The notes under the pieces were generated by a model. It saw nothing but the letters and a program-made list of their open reading frames with translations, was not told where the DNA came from and ran no database searches. A stretch of DNA of 15,161 nucleotides from Deltaproteobacteria bacterium (GTDB taxonomy: Bacteria; Desulfobacterota; Desulfofervidia; Desulfofervidales; DG-60), in NCBI GenBank assembly GCA_021163945.1, contig JAGGTC010000038.1:1-15161 (forward strand), read 5' to 3'. Shown in pieces: positions 12,401 through 15,161 of this stretch. Within the stretch, counting starts at the first letter, position 1, and every line of letters begins with the position of its first letter. The position numbers and the translations under genes were made by a program.

Positions 12401-13864
12401 GTGGGTTTAAAGAGGGTTTTATTTTGTACTATTTTTTTTTATTTATTTGTTTTATGTGTGAGTATAGGAAAAGAGAGGCCAAAAAGGATAGCTATAGTCC
12501 CATTTGCCATTTATGGCCCCAAAAATGTTCATTATTTAAGAGAGGGTATCTGCGCAATGCTTGCCCCCCGCCTTAGATGGGAGGACAAAATAGAGGTGAT
12601 TGAAAAAGACATTGTAGAAAAGGCTATTACTCAACAAAAAATCAAGGCCGTCCTAACAGAAGATCAAGCAAAGAAATTGTGTAAAAAATTAAATGCAGAC
12701 TACATACTTTATGGAAGGATTGAGATCTCTAATGAAAAGGCAACTATAGAGGCAAGGTTATTGAATATAAAGGATGACTCAGTAAAAACCTTTCTTAAAC
12801 AATCCAAAAAACCAGATGGCCTAATATCTAAGGTCCATGAATTGACAGAAGAGATCAACAAAAAGGTATTTGGGCGCCATATAATAAATGTAAAATCTCC
12901 TGATCCAAACAATTGGCCTAAAGAGATATCAAGGCCAGATATTACTATAAATCCCCCTAAAGGAAAAAAGGCCTATAAGGTCAAATCCCTTCAGTGTTGG
13001 CATAGTTATCCACTTCCCTTAGAGACAAGGGGGATAGATATTGGGGATATAGATGGAGATGGCAAAATGGAATTGACAATAATAGATGAGCATAACTTGT
13101 GGGTCTATCGATTCATAGATAATCGATTAGTAATGATAAAAAAGAGGGAGGTGCCTGAATACCTCCTTGTTGCTGTGGACCTATATGATTTGAATGGAGA
13201 TAGAAGTGATGAAATAATCCTCTCCTGCCTTAAAGGGGATAAAGTGGCCTCTATGGTTCTATCATGGAAAGATGAAAAGTTATTAAGCATAGCAAAAGAT
13301 ATACCATGGTATATAAGGGTAATGCGTCTAACAAATGGGAAAAGACTGATTTTTGGGCAAAGAGGGGAGAAAAAAGGTCTTTTTAGGCCAGGGATCTTTA
13401 TCCTTCATTGGAAGGGAGATGGGTTTGAATCCAGAGAGGAGATTTGCTCATTAAGTAATGCCAAGATATATAATTGTCTATTTTTAGAAAAGAGGCAGTT
13501 GTTTATGTTAGACAATGAAAATTATTTGGTACTTTCTAGCAAGGACGGAGAAAGAGAGTGGAAGAGCAAAAGGCACTATCTTAAAGGTGAAACTATGGGT
13601 AGGATGCCTTTGATTGATTGGGACGGGGGGGTAGTTGTTTACCAAAACTATAGCAAAAATTTTACTAGTGAGGTAAATATCTTAAATCTTACAGAAATGG
13701 ACATAAAATGGCGATCTCCAAGGCTTGCTGGTATTATTACAGATTGTCAAATAGGTGATATTGATAACGATGGAAGGGCTGAATTGGTATTTTCCCTCCT
13801 AAGGAGGAATATGAACATACTTTCTAATAAAGGGAATACTATTATTGTGGCCTATGAATATTAG
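12401..13864 (+). CDS. Secreted protein: CsgG/TolB-N-like domain plus FG-GAP/VCBS repeats
   Basis: The 487-residue product has an N-terminal signal peptide (basic MGLKR, hydrophobic core about 6-20, likely cut near VSIG). There is no proper lipobox despite Cys19. Residues 29-157 (RIAIVPFAIYG, then LREGICAMLAPRL, then LNADYILYGRIEI) resemble the periplasmic CsgG/TolB-N/FlgO-type alpha-beta domain. The rest looks like a seven-bladed-type propeller with Ca2+-binding-like loops: DIGDIDGDGKMEL (213-225), DLYDLNGDRSDEI (260-272) and IGDIDNDGRAEL (451-462). It is predicted to act in the periplasm or on the cell surface. Ligand and partners are unknown. The start is a GTG at the predicted transcription start. 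Its end overlaps yggS by 11 bases. Confidence 0.78.
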   Translation: MGLKRVLFCTIFFYLFVLCVSIGKERPKRIAIVPFAIYGPKNVHYLREGICAMLAPRLRWEDKIEVIEKDIVEKAITQQKIKAVLTEDQAKKLCKKLNADYILYGRIEISNEKATIEARLLNIKDDSVKTFLKQSKKPDGLISKVHELTEEINKKVFGRHIINVKSPDPNNWPKEISRPDITINPPKGKKAYKVKSLQCWHSYPLPLETRGIDIGDIDGDGKMELTIIDEHNLWVYRFIDNRLVMIKKREVPEYLLVAVDLYDLNGDRSDEIILSCLKGDKVASMVLSWKDEKLLSIAKDIPWYIRVMRLTNGKRLIFGQRGEKKGLFRPGIFILHWKGDGFESREEICSLSNAKIYNCLFLEKRQLFMLDNENYLVLSSKDGEREWKSKRHYLKGETMGRMPLIDWDGGVVVYQNYSKNFTSEVNILNLTEMDIKWRSPRLAGIITDCQIGDIDNDGRAELVFSLLRRNMNILSNKGNTIIVAYEY

Positions 13865-14510
13865 AGAAAACGTTAAGAAACTCCTTAATGAGATACCAAA
13901 GGGTATAGAATTGGTAGCTGCTGCGAAGACCAGGACGCCAGAAGAGGTACTTGAGGCAATAGAGGCAGGGATAAGAATCGTAGGTGAAAACTATGTTCAA
14001 GAGGCAATCAGGGCAAGGGATGTGGTAGGGAATAGGGCAAGGTGGCATTTCATCGGTCACTTGCAGAAGAATAAGGTAAAAAAGGCGGTTTCCATATTTG
14101 ATATGATAGAAACAGTAGATTCTTTTGAATTGGCAGAAGAGATAGATAAATATTGCAAAAGGGTAGGAAAGGTAATGCCTGTATTGATAGAGGTCAACAG
14201 TGGAAGGGAACCACAAAAGTTTGGAGTAATGCCAGAGGAGACAGAAGGATTGATAAGGGCTATCTCTAGATTTGATAACATAAAGGTAATGGGCCTAATG
14301 ACCATGGGGCCCCGTTTTGGTGATCCAGAGGAATCAAGGCCTTACTTTAGGGAGACAAAGAGGATATTTGATAATTTAAAGAAGGCCCATATACCCAATG
14401 TGGAGATGAGATACCTATCAATGGGTATGTCAAATTCATACCACATCGCCATTGAAGAGGGCGCAAACATTGTAAGGATTGGCACAAAGATCTTTGGGGA
14501 GAGAAGATAG
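13854..14510 (+). CDS. YggS/PLPBP-family pyridoxal-phosphate homeostasis protein
   Basis: This is a 218-residue single-domain PLP-binding protein with the alanine-racemase-like barrel and no known catalysis. Family members buffer cellular PLP and influence amino-acid and keto-acid balance. The PLP lysine is K25 in LVAAAKT (usual form LVAVSKT). Other marks are GENYVQEA (44-51), WHFIGHLQKNK (64-74) and SMGMSNSYHIAIEEGANIVRIGTKIFGER (189-217, shown here only as the phosphate-binding end). The family's usual D after SMGMSx is replaced (SNSYHI). I chose the ATG at 13854 rather than a TTG three codons upstream. It overlaps the FG-GAP gene end and precedes the glycosyltransferase by 11 bp, so all three share a transcript. 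Two PLP enzymes elsewhere in the window are possible clients. Confidence 0.93.
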   Translation: MNIRENVKKLLNEIPKGIELVAAAKTRTPEEVLEAIEAGIRIVGENYVQEAIRARDVVGNRARWHFIGHLQKNKVKKAVSIFDMIETVDSFELAEEIDKYCKRVGKVMPVLIEVNSGREPQKFGVMPEETEGLIRAISRFDNIKVMGLMTMGPRFGDPEESRPYFRETKRIFDNLKKAHIPNVEMRYLSMGMSNSYHIAIEEGANIVRIGTKIFGERR

Positions 14511-14521
14511 GCCTTTATAAG

Positions 14522-15161
14522 ATGCCTGATAAGGAATTGCCAAAAGTTAGCATTGTCATCCCTGCTTATAATGAGGCTAAAGCTATAGGTATAGTGCTTG
14601 ATGAGGTTAAAAAGGCAATGGAGGGGCTTAAAACCTCCTATGAAATAATAGTAGTAGATGATTGCTCCCAGGATGGAACAGGGGATATAGCCAAAGGCAA
14701 AGGGGCCAAAGTAGTTAGACACCATAGAAATCAAGGCTCTGGTGCATCAAGAAGAAGTGGTATCTTAGCTGCTAAAGGTGATATTGTTGTTATGTTGGAT
14801 GCCGATGGCAGTTATAATGCAAGTGATATCCCTGCTATACTTAGACCATTTCCAGAGGCCGACCAAGTAATTGGGGCAAGAAAGAAAGAAGCAGGAAGTT
14901 ATCCTTTACTTAGAAAACCTGCAAAGTGGCTTATTTGTAAGCTTGCATGTCTTCTTACAAGACAAGAGATCCCTGATTTAAATTCTGGCCTTAGGGCCGT
15001 AAAGAGAGAAATAATGCTTAAATTCTTACATCTTCTTCCAGATGGATTTTCCTGTGTAAGTACTATGACATTGGCCTTTCTTATGAATGGATTTAATGTA
15101 TTATTTATACCATGTGAATATAGACCTAGAATAGGAAATTCAAAGTTTCATCCAATAAAGG
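14522..15161 (+). CDS. Family 2 glycosyltransferase, 3' end outside window
   Basis: The frame runs from the ATG at 14522 to the right edge, giving the first 213 residues. It is a GT-A fold family 2 transferase of the polyprenyl-phosphate mannose/glucose synthase type. It has VSIVIPAYNE (9-18), EIIVVDDCSQDGT (41-53), GASRRSGILAAKGDIVVMLDADGSY with the metal-binding DAD (93-95), and IPDLNSGLRAVKR (150-162). Such enzymes move a sugar from a nucleotide sugar onto a lipid carrier or another membrane acceptor at the inner face of the membrane. Any C-terminal membrane helices would lie beyond the window. The donor and acceptor cannot be read. It is the last visible gene of the FG-GAP-yggS operon. 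Confidence 0.9.
   Translation, partial: MPDKELPKVSIVIPAYNEAKAIGIVLDEVKKAMEGLKTSYEIIVVDDCSQDGTGDIAKGKGAKVVRHHRNQGSGASRRSGILAAKGDIVVMLDADGSYNASDIPAILRPFPEADQVIGARKKEAGSYPLLRKPAKWLICKLACLLTRQEIPDLNSGLRAVKREIMLKFLHLLPDGFSCVSTMTLAFLMNGFNVLFIPCEYRPRIGNSKFHPIK

Noticed and set aside
12401..12460. Lipoprotein signal peptide at Cys19 of the FG-GAP protein
   Set aside because: The residues before the Cys (F-V-L) do not make a lipobox, which needs a small residue at -1.
1..15161. CRISPR arrays, insertion sequences, tRNA genes, riboswitches and long repeats
   Set aside because: Nothing of this kind was visible by eye. Intergenic gaps are too short for most of them.

Overview
The window comes from an AT-rich bacterial chromosome. 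It is densely packed: the largest gap between genes is 77 bp, no stretch over 300 bp lacks a gene, and most neighbours overlap or sit within about 25 bp. I see no rRNA or tRNA genes, insertion sequences, CRISPR arrays or prophage genes. Gene types and protein style suggest a deep-branching, possibly thermophilic, relative of the Desulfobacterota (former deltaproteobacteria). Pointers are the small EF-Ts, an EF-G-like second factor, a MoaE-like protein next to an RNB nuclease, and a serine palmitoyltransferase-like enzyme. This placement is inference; nothing in the window proves it.

Layout. The left edge (2-655, +) is the 3' part of a PAP2-type membrane phosphatase or phosphotransferase that starts outside the window. 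It meets, tail to tail, a ten-gene block on the minus strand (10313 down to 648). In transcription order the block is: RNB exoribonuclease, MoaE-like protein, EF-G-like GTPase, rpsF, rpsB, tsf, pyrH, frr, an NAD-dependent epimerase/reductase, and a serine palmitoyltransferase-like PLP enzyme. A candidate internal promoter precedes rpsF. To the right, a class I aminotransferase (10357-11547, +) is divergent from the block. A stand-alone, degenerate DnaG-primase-core-like protein (12348-11542, -) is convergent with the aminotransferase. Last comes a plus-strand operon of a secreted CsgG/TolB-like plus FG-GAP/VCBS protein, a YggS-type PLP protein, and a family 2 glycosyltransferase cut by the right edge.

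How the genes fit together. The core of the block is translation and ribosome recycling (S6, S2, EF-Ts, RRF, EF-G-like), with UMP kinase in its usual place between tsf and frr. The usual isoprenoid/phospholipid genes after frr (uppS, cdsA, dxr) are absent. Instead there is an SDR/SPT-like pair that resembles the core of bacterial ceramide synthesis, and the neighbouring PAP2 enzyme could act on such a lipid.

Most worth a second look: the SPT/SDR/PAP2 lipid locus, the degenerate DnaG-core protein, the EF-G paralogue with an altered catalytic motif, and the compact, partly overlapping divergent promoters with a predicted leaderless GTG gene.
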